DNA from: a virus
DNA: 26,787 nucleotides
Direction: 5' to 3' (one strand)
IMG/VR virus record: IMGVR_UViG_3300050821_002914
Location: 1 to 26,787 of that record
This document shows, piece by piece, positions 1 to 7,513 of this stretch (position 1 is the stretch's first letter; every line of letters begins with the position of its first letter). The translations under genes and the position numbers were made by a program. The notes beneath the pieces were generated by a model. The model did no database searches. It was not told the DNA's origin and was given only the letters and a program-made list of their open reading frames with translations.

Positions 1-302
1 TGGCCACGATCACAGCCGACACCCCCACCAACGCGCGCACCCCCCGGCAGTGGCGTACGGGACGGCTGCGCGCGCGCCTCGCAGCGGTCGGGTCGCGAGG
101 CACGCAGATGGCCAGCGCGGTGCGGCACCGAGACCGGAGCCCCGCGCTGACCATCGGCGGACTCGGCAGCATCGACATCGCAGCCTGGGAGACCTTCGGC
201 CGCGGCGCCGCATGGGCCGCGCTCGGCGTCAGCTTCCTGCTCTACGACCTGGACCGGGAACGGCGCATCCGCGAACGCCGCGAGCGCGAGAACGTCCGAT
301 GA
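1..302 (+). CDS. Small protein with one membrane-like segment, 5' edge of window
   Basis: The reading frame is open from base 3 to the TGA at 300-302. The first two bases are TG, so the start codon (ATG or GTG) is probably cut by one base at the window edge. That would give about 100 residues; an internal ATG at 108 is a weaker start. The N-terminus is Arg-rich. A hydrophobic stretch, roughly residues 65-83 and containing WAALGVSFLLY, could span a membrane. The C-terminus is strongly charged (repeats of RER). Small proteins of this layout are often found just upstream of the portal gene in actinophages; their role is unknown. The stop overlaps the next ATG by 3 bases, so it is co-translated with the following gene. 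The function cannot be named from sequence. Confidence 0.6.
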   Translation, partial: ATITADTPTNARTPRQWRTGRLRARLAAVGSRGTQMASAVRHRDRSPALTIGGLGSIDIAAWETFGRGAAWAALGVSFLLYDLDRERRIRERRERENVR

Positions 303-556
303 CCAAGCGCGCCGTCGTCCACGTCTCGATGGAACTGATCCACCACCTCCTCGACCTGCCGCCCCACGTGGAAGTCCTCCACGCCACCATCGGCAACTAC
401 GGCCTGACCCTGGACGTGGTCATCACCGCACCGGACATGGCAGACACGGACGTCGCCATCGGCTGCACGCCGCCGTCGGCACGGACGACCTACGTGCGCG
501 AGAACGGCGTGGGGCGCCTGGAATCCCTCGAATACCCGCGGCAGCGCGACTCATGA
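299..556 (+). CDS. Small hypothetical protein upstream of portal
   Basis: An 85-residue protein starting at the ATG that overlaps the previous stop (ATGA at 299-302) and ending in an ATGA overlap with the portal start (553-556). The frame is open further upstream, to an ATG at 50, but that would overlap the preceding gene deeply. The tight coupling favours 299. The protein has a mixed alpha/beta composition with no membrane segment, no Cys pair motif and no family I recognise. Its place between the upstream gene and the portal suggests a small head-assembly or accessory protein, but this is inference from position only. Confidence 0.6.
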   Translation: MTKRAVVHVSMELIHHLLDLPPHVEVLHATIGNYGLTLDVVITAPDMADTDVAIGCTPPSARTTYVRENGVGRLESLEYPRQRDS

Positions 557-2838
557 GCCTGCTGGGCAGCCTCCTGCGCCCCCTCAACGGCAAAGCCCCC
601 ATCCCCCTGGGCGACGGCGTCAGCGCAGCGCGCCGCGGCCTGTCCTACAGCCTCGGCAACGGACGCGGCGACGCCGAGACCTTCATGCGCCAATACGGCA
701 TATCCGGCACCATCTACGGCATCATCTCGCTGCTCGCCGAATCGGCGGCCACCCCCACCTGGAAGCTGTACAAGAAACCCCCCGCCGACGGCCGCGTCCG
801 CTACACCACCGCCGACAAGGGCAGCGACCAGCGCGTCCAAGTCGTCCAGCACGCCGCGATCCAACTGTGGAACGCGCCCAACGACTGGCACAGCGGATTC
901 GAGTTCCGGGAAGGCTCCCAGCAGCACCAGGAACTCACCGGCGAGACGTTCTGGGTGATGGACACCGAGGCCGGATTCCCCACCTCCATGTGGTACGTCC
1001 GCCCCGACCGCATGGAACCCGTCCCCGACCCCGACGACTTCCTCCTCGGCTGGATCTACCGCAGCCCCACCGGCGAACAGGTCCCGCTGCGCACCGAGGA
1101 AGTCATCCTCGAGAAACGCCCCGACCCCCTGGACCCCTACCGCGGCGCCGGCCCGGTCGCCTCCATCCTGCCGAACATCCAGCAGCAGCGGTACGCCACC
1201 GAATACCAGCGGAACCTGTTCCTCAACGGGGCCGACCCCGGCGGTGTCATCACCGTCCCGAACCGGCTCAGCGAACCGCAGTTCGACGAGCTCGTGGACC
1301 GATGGCGCGAATCCCACCGCGGTGTGGCCCGCGCCGGGCAGGTCGGGGTCCTGGAGAACGGCGCGACCTGGTCGGCGAACGCCCACAGCAACAAAGACAT
1401 GGAGTACGGGCAGCTCAGGCTGGCCAACCGGGACGAGCTGCGCGAGGCCTGGCGCATCCACAAAGCAATGATGGGCACCTCCGACGACGTCAACCGGGCC
1501 AACGCCCAGACGGCGCAGGAAGTGTTCGTGGCCTGGCAGGTGCTGCCGCGGCTGAACCGCCGCCGGGACACCCTGAACTCGAAGTTCCTGCCGCTGTTCG
1601 GTGGGAGCAACAAGACGGTCGAGTTCGATTACGATGATCCTTCGCCGGTGAACGCCGAGACCGCCGCAAACGAACTACTCCAGAAAGCCCAGGCCGCACA
1701 GGCACTGCTGACCCCCGGCGTGTTCAACCCGCGCGACGTCCTGGAAGCAGTCGGGCTGCCCGACATGGACCTCGCGGACATCCCGGCCGCCGTCGCACCC
1801 CCCGCACCCCCGCCGGACGTCGGTCCGCCGCCGAACGCCTCCGAACTCGGCGACCAGGGCCAGAACCGGGCACGGCCGTCCATCACCATGCGCCGCCCGG
1901 CCTTCGCAGCGCCCACCGCACCCCCGCACGACCTCGACGACGTCGACAAGCAGTGGAAGAAAGCCGTCGCGATCCTCACAGCCGCCTACCTCCTCAACAT
2001 CATCCCAGCCCAGCGCAAGCAGCTGCGCGCACAGATCACCACCCTCGTTGATGCCGGGAAGCTCGCGCTGCTGGCCGAACTGAACGTCGACAGCACGGCC
2101 GGCGCGAATCTGCTGCTTACCTCCATGACCGCGATGGCCGCAGCCGCCGCCAAGCAGGCCGCCGCCGAGGCCGCGAAGCAGGGCGCAGCCGGTGTGACCG
2201 CGCAGACCGTGTCCCGCGACGCCCTAGCGGAGGTCGCGGACCTCACCGCGTCGCTCCAGTCCGCGCAGCTGGCGCTGTCCGCAGGGTCGGAGGCCACCCG
2301 GCTCGCGTTGGCCGCCGGCGACAGCGCCGACGGTACGGACGTCGCCAGGCAGGTCGACGCGTTCCTGTCCGATCTGTCCGACGCCTCCCTGACGGGGCGT
2401 CTGGCCGGCGCGTTGTCCGCGGCGCAGAACGAGGCGAGGATCGCGACGTTCGTCAAGGGCCCGTCGGCGGACCTATTCGCGTCAGAGGTGAACGACAAGT
2501 CGACCTGCAGCCCATGTAAAGCAATTGACAGTACGTACATCGGGAACACCGCCGACGAGAACATCACCGACGCCGTCGACGCCCTCTACCCCAACGGCGG
2601 CTACATCGGCTGCGCCGGCGGATCCAACTGCCGCGGCACCGTCATCGCCGACTACACCAACGACCACGGCGGCACGTCGCAGGGATCCGACCTCGGCCTG
2701 AGCGACCGGCACTGGTCGGCAATCCACACCGGACGCACCGCACCCACAGCCGAACCGGACACCGCCGAGCTGGCACACCTGCTGCGGCGCGTCCTCAGCG
2801 ACGGATACATGCCGGTCCAAACGGCAGGGAGGCACTGA
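553..2838 (+). CDS. HK97-type portal protein with MuF-like C-terminal extension
   Basis: A 761-residue protein. Residues about 1-400 follow the HK97-type phage portal family (dodecameric ring at the capsid vertex through which DNA enters): an N-terminal YGISGTIYGIISLLAES segment, a WNAPND stretch, and the RGAGP...ILPNIQQQ region before the clip/stem. A Pro/Ala-rich linker (about 410-435) joins a long Ala-rich helical region and a C-terminal domain. That domain carries C652-x2-C655 and C687-x5-C693 (CSPC, then CAGGSNCRG), which resembles the Cys-containing end of the phage Mu F / SPP1 gp7 minor head protein domain. HK97 portals are usually near 400-500 residues, so the length fits a portal-minor head fusion. 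Translation starts at an ATGA overlap, and the stop overlaps the protease ATG by one base. A patch of A/T-ending codons lies at 2473-2532, within the Cys motif. Confidence 0.9.
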   Translation: MSLLGSLLRPLNGKAPIPLGDGVSAARRGLSYSLGNGRGDAETFMRQYGISGTIYGIISLLAESAATPTWKLYKKPPADGRVRYTTADKGSDQRVQVVQHAAIQLWNAPNDWHSGFEFREGSQQHQELTGETFWVMDTEAGFPTSMWYVRPDRMEPVPDPDDFLLGWIYRSPTGEQVPLRTEEVILEKRPDPLDPYRGAGPVASILPNIQQQRYATEYQRNLFLNGADPGGVITVPNRLSEPQFDELVDRWRESHRGVARAGQVGVLENGATWSANAHSNKDMEYGQLRLANRDELREAWRIHKAMMGTSDDVNRANAQTAQEVFVAWQVLPRLNRRRDTLNSKFLPLFGGSNKTVEFDYDDPSPVNAETAANELLQKAQAAQALLTPGVFNPRDVLEAVGLPDMDLADIPAAVAPPAPPPDVGPPPNASELGDQGQNRARPSITMRRPAFAAPTAPPHDLDDVDKQWKKAVAILTAAYLLNIIPAQRKQLRAQITTLVDAGKLALLAELNVDSTAGANLLLTSMTAMAAAAAKQAAAEAAKQGAAGVTAQTVSRDALAEVADLTASLQSAQLALSAGSEATRLALAAGDSADGTDVARQVDAFLSDLSDASLTGRLAGALSAAQNEARIATFVKGPSADLFASEVNDKSTCSPCKAIDSTYIGNTADENITDAVDALYPNGGYIGCAGGSNCRGTVIADYTNDHGGTSQGSDLGLSDRHWSAIHTGRTAPTAEPDTAELAHLLRRVLSDGYMPVQTAGRH

Positions 2839-4091
2839 TGCACGGAGCAAGGCCCATGCGCTCGACGCGGCGGCTACAGAACTTGAACACCGGACTGCCG
2901 CGGTGGTGGTCCATCACGAATAAAACGGACACCGGCGAACCGACACTCGTCAGCATTTACGACGAAATCGGATTTTACGGCGTCCCGGCCGGCGAGTTCC
3001 TCGCCGAACTCTCCGGCATCAACGGCGACCTCGACGTCCACATCAACTCCCCGGGCGGCGATGTCTTCGATGCCGTGGCGATCTACAATAGCCTGAAGGC
3101 GCGGCGCGGCACCGTCGCCATCACCATCGACGGACTGGCCGCCTCAGCCGCGTCGTTCATCGCCCAGGCGGCGTCCCCCGGGAAGCTGGAGATGGCCCCG
3201 TTCTCCACGATGATGATCCACGACGGGTTCGCCGCCGGCATCGGCAACGCCGCCGACATGCGCGACCTCGCCGGCCAACTCGACGACGCCAGCGACAACA
3301 TCGCCGGGATCTACGCCGCCCGCACCGGCAAACCCGCCGACTACTGGCGGGCCAAGATGCGCGCCACCACCTGGTACAAGGACGTCGAGGCCGTCGCCGA
3401 CGGACTAGCCGACCGGATCCGCGGCCAGGACGGCGACGTCCGCGCCACCTGGGACATGTCCGTGTTCAACGCCGACAGCCCCCCGGCCGGCGAAGACAAA
3501 GACCTCGGCGACGGCTGGGTCATGGGCCCCGACGGCAAAGCCCGCTACGACCCCGACGGCGACGGCGACGACGACTCCACCGCCGAAGGCGACACCGACC
3601 ACTCCCACTTCGACGAGGACGGCAAGCAGACCAAGGCCATCCCGCCCAAGCCCGGATCGGCCAAGGCGAAGCCGCCGGAGAAGACCGCGACGGCCGCCGG
3701 CACCCCCGTGCTGCGCGCGGCCACCGACGCCGCCGTCGACAACTCCGCCTGGGACGCCTCCAAGGCCTGGCACAACGGCACCGAAGCCGAAGACCCGGCC
3801 GCGTTCTATGAGGGCATCTGCGCCGGAAAGAAATCCGGCGACCCCTCCACCCAGGCCGCATGGGCGCTGCCCTACAAATACCACCCGTCCGACCCGCCGA
3901 ACGCCAACGGGGTCCGCGCGGCACTGGCCCGGCTGTCCTCCACCCAGGGCCTCATCAACAGGGCCGAGGCCGGAGACACCCTGGAAGCAGCCATGAAGAA
4001 GATCAACCCGGACTATGAGCCGGGCGACCAGATAGACGGCGGCCTGCTCTCCGCAGTGCTGACCTCGGGCCTGAGAGGGGCTGGCAAGTGA
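2838..4091 (+). CDS. ClpP-like capsid maturation protease (S14 type)
   Basis: A 417-residue protein that should process the capsid precursor. The N-terminal 200 residues are ClpP-like: INSPGGDVFDA (residues 70-80, substrate-binding strand), GLAASAAS with the presumed nucleophile S103, and MIHDG with the presumed catalytic H128. The third catalytic residue would be an Asp in the region around residues 175-195. An acidic, Asp/Gly-rich linker (about residues 215-265, containing DPDGDGDDD) leads to a C-terminal domain (about 295-400) with a WHNG...AAWALPYKYHP pattern that I recall from other actinophage proteases; its role is not known to me. AGGGAGG at 2826-2832 lies 5 bases before the ATG and supports this start over the ATG at 2856. 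It overlaps the portal by 1 base and the capsid gene by 4. Confidence 0.88.
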   Translation: MHGARPMRSTRRLQNLNTGLPRWWSITNKTDTGEPTLVSIYDEIGFYGVPAGEFLAELSGINGDLDVHINSPGGDVFDAVAIYNSLKARRGTVAITIDGLAASAASFIAQAASPGKLEMAPFSTMMIHDGFAAGIGNAADMRDLAGQLDDASDNIAGIYAARTGKPADYWRAKMRATTWYKDVEAVADGLADRIRGQDGDVRATWDMSVFNADSPPAGEDKDLGDGWVMGPDGKARYDPDGDGDDDSTAEGDTDHSHFDEDGKQTKAIPPKPGSAKAKPPEKTATAAGTPVLRAATDAAVDNSAWDASKAWHNGTEAEDPAAFYEGICAGKKSGDPSTQAAWALPYKYHPSDPPNANGVRAALARLSSTQGLINRAEAGDTLEAAMKKINPDYEPGDQIDGGLLSAVLTSGLRGAGK

Positions 4092-5521
4092 GCGCGAAGA
4101 TGAAGGTCCCCACCGACTCCGCCGGAATCATGGAGCTGCTCAACGACGAGACGGCGCTCCAGGCCCGGTTCTCCCGCGAGGCGGTCAAGAACGGCGAAAC
4201 CAAGGAATTCCTCGACGCCTACGCCAAGATGTACGTGAAGACGAACCCCGACTCCGTGGACGACGTCCGCGAGCAGGTCGAGTCCGTCATCTTCGACCTG
4301 GTGCGCGACAACGGCGCCAAGCGCGGCCCGAAGCTCGGCGTCAGCGTCGCCAACGGCTCCCCGCAGCTGTCCATCGACGGCACCGCCCGCGTCTCCAAGG
4401 GCCGCGGCGCCGTATACAACAAGACGTCCATGGGCGCGCAGCTCGAACGGGCGTACAAGTCGGCCGATCGGTTCAACTCGATCGGCGAGTACTGCAAGGC
4501 GATCTTCGAGCTGCGTTCGCCGTCCACGCGGGCCGACCGCGACGAGGTCATCCGCAAGCTCGACAACGTCCGCACCTTCCAGAACTCGTTCGGGTCCGAG
4601 GAGCCCGGTGCCGGCGGATTCCTCGTCCCGGAGATCATGCGCTCGGAGCTTTTCCAGCTCGCCCTGGAGGAGTCGATCGTCCGCAACCGGGCGACGGTCA
4701 TCCCCATGTCGACGCTGCGGGTGCCGATCCCCACCGTCGACGACACCAGCCACGCCACGTCCGTGTTCGGCGGCATCGTCTTCTACTGGACCGAAGAAGC
4801 TGCAGCCCTCACCGAATCCAACGCCACCTTCGGACGCGTCACCCTCGACGCGAAGAAGCTCACCGGGTTCTTCAAAGTCCCCGCAGAGCTCCTCGACGAC
4901 GCCCCCGCATTCGGTGCCTGGTTCGACGAGCGCGTCCCCGCCGGCCTCGCCTGGTTCGAAGACATCGCGTTCATGACCGAAACCGGCGCCGGCACCCCCG
5001 AGGGTTTCATCAACAGCCCGGCGTCCATCCAAGTCACCAAAGAAACCGGACAGTCCACCGGCACCATCGTCTGGGAGAACATCGTCAAGATGTACTCCCG
5101 GATGCTCCCCACCAGCCTCAAGACCGCCGTGTGGATCGCGAGCATCGACACCTTCCCGCAGCTGGCCACCATGGCCCTGTCCGTGGGCACCGGCGGCGGC
5201 CCCGTCTGGATCGGCGGCTGGTCCCAGCCCGGCAGCGAGCTGCCCCCGATGACGATCCTCGGACGCCCGGTCATCTTCACCGAGAAGTGCCCCGCGCTGT
5301 CCACGACCGGCGACATCAACTTCGTCGACCTGTCGTACTACCTCATCGGCGACCGGCAGCAAGTGCGCGTGGACTCCAGCGAGCACTTCCTGTTCCAGAA
5401 TAACCAAGTGGCCTACCGCCTCATATCCAGAGTCGATGGTCGACCGTGGATCCAAAGCGCCTTGACGCCTCACAATGGCGGACCCTCGTTGAGTCCGTTC
5501 GTGCAAATCGCTACCAGGTAG
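4088..5521 (+). CDS. Major capsid protein, HK97 fold
   Basis: A 477-residue protein that builds the icosahedral shell. The HK97-fold body begins near residue 174 with GAGGFLVPEIMRSELF, a hallmark of the family. It continues through TLRVPIPTVDD and ends with RVDGRPW...SPFV. Residues 1-170 are charged and helical, consistent with an N-terminal scaffolding (delta) domain removed by the upstream protease. GTG is the start (GTGA overlap with the protease stop). AGAGGGG at 4074-4080 sits 7 bases upstream, while the ATG at 4100 has no such site. The last 40 codons (5399-5518) differ sharply in codon use: 26 of 40 end in G/C, against 39 of 40 in the preceding 40 codons, by hand count. The capsid family motif is still intact in this tract. 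Confidence 0.92.
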   Translation: MSAKMKVPTDSAGIMELLNDETALQARFSREAVKNGETKEFLDAYAKMYVKTNPDSVDDVREQVESVIFDLVRDNGAKRGPKLGVSVANGSPQLSIDGTARVSKGRGAVYNKTSMGAQLERAYKSADRFNSIGEYCKAIFELRSPSTRADRDEVIRKLDNVRTFQNSFGSEEPGAGGFLVPEIMRSELFQLALEESIVRNRATVIPMSTLRVPIPTVDDTSHATSVFGGIVFYWTEEAAALTESNATFGRVTLDAKKLTGFFKVPAELLDDAPAFGAWFDERVPAGLAWFEDIAFMTETGAGTPEGFINSPASIQVTKETGQSTGTIVWENIVKMYSRMLPTSLKTAVWIASIDTFPQLATMALSVGTGGGPVWIGGWSQPGSELPPMTILGRPVIFTEKCPALSTTGDINFVDLSYYLIGDRQQVRVDSSEHFLFQNNQVAYRLISRVDGRPWIQSALTPHNGGPSLSPFVQIATR

Positions 5522-5538
5522 CGACGCCATTATCTAGT

Positions 5539-5551
5539 GTAAACTGGGTGC
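5539..5551 (+). promoter_or_regulatory. Possible -10 element for a leaderless HNH transcript
   Basis: Between the capsid stop and the HNH ATG (5552) there is no purine-rich ribosome binding site. An AT-rich patch holds TAGTGT (5535-5540) and TAAACT (5540-5545), both of the TANNNT form. A -10 at 5540-5545 would place the transcript start at about 5551-5553, on the ATG itself. No convincing -35 is visible. Leaderless mRNAs are common in actinobacteria, but this call rests on one hexamer. Confidence 0.25.
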
Positions 5552-6190
5552 ATGGCTGGAAGTAGAAAGTGCGACCCAGGGTGCACATGCAAGAAACACG
5601 ATCGACGTCTCGATCTCACGGAGGAGGAACGCGTTGAACGTCATCGGCAGCAGAGCCGTGAAGGGATGCGGCGTTTCTACGGCTCGGGGATCTGCCCGTC
5701 GTGCGGAGGGAAGAAGGTCCCGCAGTCCGAGCTGTGCCAGCAGTGCAGGGGCAACGCTCACACGGGACTCCTCCCCGAGGAGAAGCGCAGGATCGCGGCG
5801 GAATATCAGCGTGCCCGCCGGGCGGCTGACCCGGAGGCCGCGCGAGCAAAGGCCCGGGGGTACAACCAGAAGAATGGGCGCCGCTATCACATCAAGAGCA
5901 AGTTCGGCATCACGCTCGACGACTGGGATCGGCTACTCGTGGGCCAGTCCGGCCGATGCTATTTGTGTGAGAAGCCTCTCGGGGCCGGGCGCACGGATAT
6001 CCACATCGACCATGACCATGCATGCTGCCCGGGGCGTAAGTCCTGTGGCAAATGCATTCGCGGGCTGGCCTGCCAGAAATGCAACCAGGGCGTCGGCCAG
6101 TTTGGAGATGACCCGCAGCTCATGCGGAAAGTCGCCGACAACCTGGAAGCGGCCAACCGTCGTCTTCGCGAGCAGGAAGTGACCTCATGA
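5552..6190 (+). CDS. Endonuclease VII-type HNH endonuclease, probably a homing enzyme
   Basis: A 212-residue protein of the recombination endonuclease VII family. The core is C136-x2-C139, then H151-I-D-H-D-H156 (the metal-binding/catalytic stretch), then C174-x2-C177-N, followed by GVGQFGDDPQLMRK, typical of the family end. Upstream are a second C48-x2-C51...C62-x2-C65 zinc knuckle and an N-terminal CDPGCTCKKH motif, which probably help DNA binding. T4 endonuclease VII resolves branched DNA, but free-standing copies inside actinophage structural operons usually behave as mobile homing endonucleases. Codons such as AGA, CGA, CCA and ACA are far more frequent here than in the upstream capsid genes, which supports separate acquisition. 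It starts 30 bases after the capsid stop with no visible ribosome binding site. Its stop overlaps the next gene (ATGA). Confidence 0.88.
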   Translation: MAGSRKCDPGCTCKKHDRRLDLTEEERVERHRQQSREGMRRFYGSGICPSCGGKKVPQSELCQQCRGNAHTGLLPEEKRRIAAEYQRARRAADPEAARAKARGYNQKNGRRYHIKSKFGITLDDWDRLLVGQSGRCYLCEKPLGAGRTDIHIDHDHACCPGRKSCGKCIRGLACQKCNQGVGQFGDDPQLMRKVADNLEAANRRLREQEVTS

Positions 6191-6477
6191 CGAACCAGCG
6201 TCAGATCCAGATCGGCGAGCTCACTCCGAAGCTCGTCAAGGAAGCCCTGAAGAAGGGCGAACGGATCATCGTGTTCGACGGCGGCGAGCCGATCGCTCTA
6301 ATCACCGGAGCCGCCGCGGAGCTCGGGCGCCACAAGGACTTCTTCGTCCACTACCCGCACGACCCCGCGGAGTGCTTCAACACCTGCTGGCGGCACAACG
6401 GGAAGACCGACGGCGCCGAGCAGGATGAGGCGCTGCCAGCCGAGTCTGAACCGGATCCCGAGCGGATCACCGCCTGA
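6187..6477 (+). CDS. Small protein with Phd/YefM-like N-terminus
   Basis: A 96-residue protein starting in an ATGA overlap with the HNH stop. Residues 7-45 follow the pattern of Phd/YefM antitoxins: a short strand (IQIGEL), a helix (TPKLVKEALKKG), then a beta hairpin (ERIIVFDGGEPIALIT). Compare the family form 'I..L...L..V..GE.V.V...G.PVA.L'. The remainder (HKDFFVHYPHDPAECFNTCW, then an acidic tail) is not familiar. No toxin-like gene is adjacent, so if the fold is right it is an orphan, perhaps a repurposed DNA-binding or protein-binding module. The position right after the homing-type nuclease suggests it may have travelled with it, or may be an old member of the capsid operon. Family assignment is by pattern only. 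Confidence 0.6.
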   Translation: MTNQRQIQIGELTPKLVKEALKKGERIIVFDGGEPIALITGAAAELGRHKDFFVHYPHDPAECFNTCWRHNGKTDGAEQDEALPAESEPDPERITA

Positions 6478-6493
6478 TCGAGTACGGGCAAGC

Positions 6494-6517
6494 CCCGGCC
6501 GCAATCCTGCGGCCGGG
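6494..6517 (+). terminator. Perfect 10-bp GC hairpin after the capsid module
   Basis: CCGGCCGCA with one more flanking C (6494-6503) pairs base for base with TGCGGCCGGG (6508-6517) around the loop ATCC. The hairpin begins 17 bases after the stop at 6477 and lies in the longest non-coding gap of the head region (6478-6590). A C-rich stretch rather than a T-run follows, so it may act as a rho-type or U-less terminator, an attenuator, or an mRNA 3'-end stabiliser that sets a high level of capsid mRNA relative to downstream genes. Confidence 0.55.
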
Positions 6518-6590
6518 CCCCCGCCCCGAGTGAGCAAGCCGGGCAGCGGCACCCCCGGCCCAAGCCGCAGCCGCACAGAAGGAGTCGAGC

Positions 6591-7025
6591 ATGGCTGGAA
6601 TGGAAGGTCTGGGGCGGCTGTTCAACGTCGTCCCGGCGGCCACCGGGCTGTACATCAACATGAAGGACTGTTCGTCGGTGACGTTCATCTGCACGTCGGC
6701 GTCGACGGACACGTTCAACGTGGCCGAGGCTAAGACGTCCGGCGGTGGCAGTGTTCAGGACGTCGGCAACGTCATCTCTCGCTACTACTCGACGACGGAC
6801 ACTGACGGGTCGGTGGCGTGGACTAAGCAGACGCAGGCCGCGGCCGACGAGGTCGCGTCGGTGGCCACGGGCAGTGTGGTGGCGATCTGGATCTCCGGGT
6901 CGATGCTCGACGATGGGTTCGACTACGTGTCGTGCACGGCGTCTTCGACCGGAACGGTCATCGCGATCCTGCATGACCTGACGGTGGCTCGGACGCCGGC
7001 GAACCTGTCGCTGCCGGGGGAGTGA
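6591..7025 (+). CDS. Beta-rich putative virion protein
   Basis: A 144-residue protein starting at an ATG with AAGGAG at 6579-6584, 6 bases upstream. It begins with LGRLFNVVPAATGLYINMKD and is rich in Ser/Thr/Val/Gly, with alternating hydrophobic residues suggesting a beta sandwich. It has no membrane segment and no catalytic motif. It ends with AILHDLTVARTPANLSLPG. I recall similar proteins just after the capsid gene in actinophages, where they are taken to be virion components, possibly capsid decoration; this is memory of context rather than a demonstrated function. It is the first gene after the 6494-6517 hairpin, and its leader resembles the one at 8232-8248. Confidence 0.65.
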   Translation: MAGMEGLGRLFNVVPAATGLYINMKDCSSVTFICTSASTDTFNVAEAKTSGGGSVQDVGNVISRYYSTTDTDGSVAWTKQTQAAADEVASVATGSVVAIWISGSMLDDGFDYVSCTASSTGTVIAILHDLTVARTPANLSLPGE

Positions 7026-7033
7026 TCTGACCC

Positions 7034-7513
7034 ATGGGCAACTTCATCCAGGGCACGCAGCTGCGGACCCTCAATCAGGGCGTCATCGTCACCAAGGCTG
7101 CGGCGAACCTGCCGCAGTCGGCGACGGCGACGCTGTATACGGTGGCCGGCGGTGCGGTGCTGGTGACCGGGCTGATCGGCATCGTCACCACGGCTGTCGC
7201 CTCCTCCGATCCGGTGCTGTCTCTGGGCACCGCGCCCACCACGGGCACTGCGGAGACGTCCGGTATCGCGTCTACGACGGTGCTGACTAGCGCCGAGATC
7301 GGGACGATCGTGACCGTGCAGCCGAGTTCTGGGCTGCCGGGTGCGTTGGTGGTCATGGCGAGCGCGGCGAAGGCTGGTAACACGGTGTTCCTTGCGAACC
7401 CGTTCGTGGTGTCTGCGGGCACTATCACGTGGACGACGGGCGCGAGCAAGACGGGCGCTATGAAGTGGTATCTGACGTATGTTCCGCTGGACGATGGCGC
7501 GTCGGTGTCCTGA
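7034..7513 (+). CDS. Beta-rich putative virion protein (decoration or neck candidate)
   Basis: A 159-residue protein starting 8 bases after the previous stop, with GGGGGAG about 11 bases upstream. The sequence is dominated by Ala, Thr, Val, Ser and Gly, with a hydrophobic GGAVLVTGLIGIVTTAV stretch that looks more like buried beta strands than a signal. It ends with ASKTGAMKWYLTYVPLDDGASV, a conserved-looking close that I associate with actinophage structural proteins of unknown role. It probably forms part of the head surface together with its neighbours at 6591 and 8246. Its TGA shares one base with the ATG at 7513, so the next product may be made by re-initiation. Confidence 0.65.
   Translation: MGNFIQGTQLRTLNQGVIVTKAAANLPQSATATLYTVAGGAVLVTGLIGIVTTAVASSDPVLSLGTAPTTGTAETSGIASTTVLTSAEIGTIVTVQPSSGLPGALVVMASAAKAGNTVFLANPFVVSAGTITWTTGASKTGAMKWYLTYVPLDDGASVS

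Noticed and set aside
50-298. Upstream extension of the second gene to an ATG at 50
   Set aside because: It would overlap the first gene over most of its length, and its translation is Arg/Pro-rich shadow sequence. The ATGA junction at 299 is the natural start.
490-1461. A 323-codon minus-strand frame opposite the portal gene
   Set aside because: It is a GC-driven antisense shadow with repetitive Gly/Val/Ala composition and no ribosome binding site or neighbours on that strand.
4013-5530. A 505-codon open frame on the minus strand opposite the capsid gene
   Set aside because: It mirrors the codon positions of the real gene in very high-GC DNA, has low-complexity Gly/Asp/Val/Leu composition and no family motif. 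The plus strand encodes a clear HK97 capsid protein.
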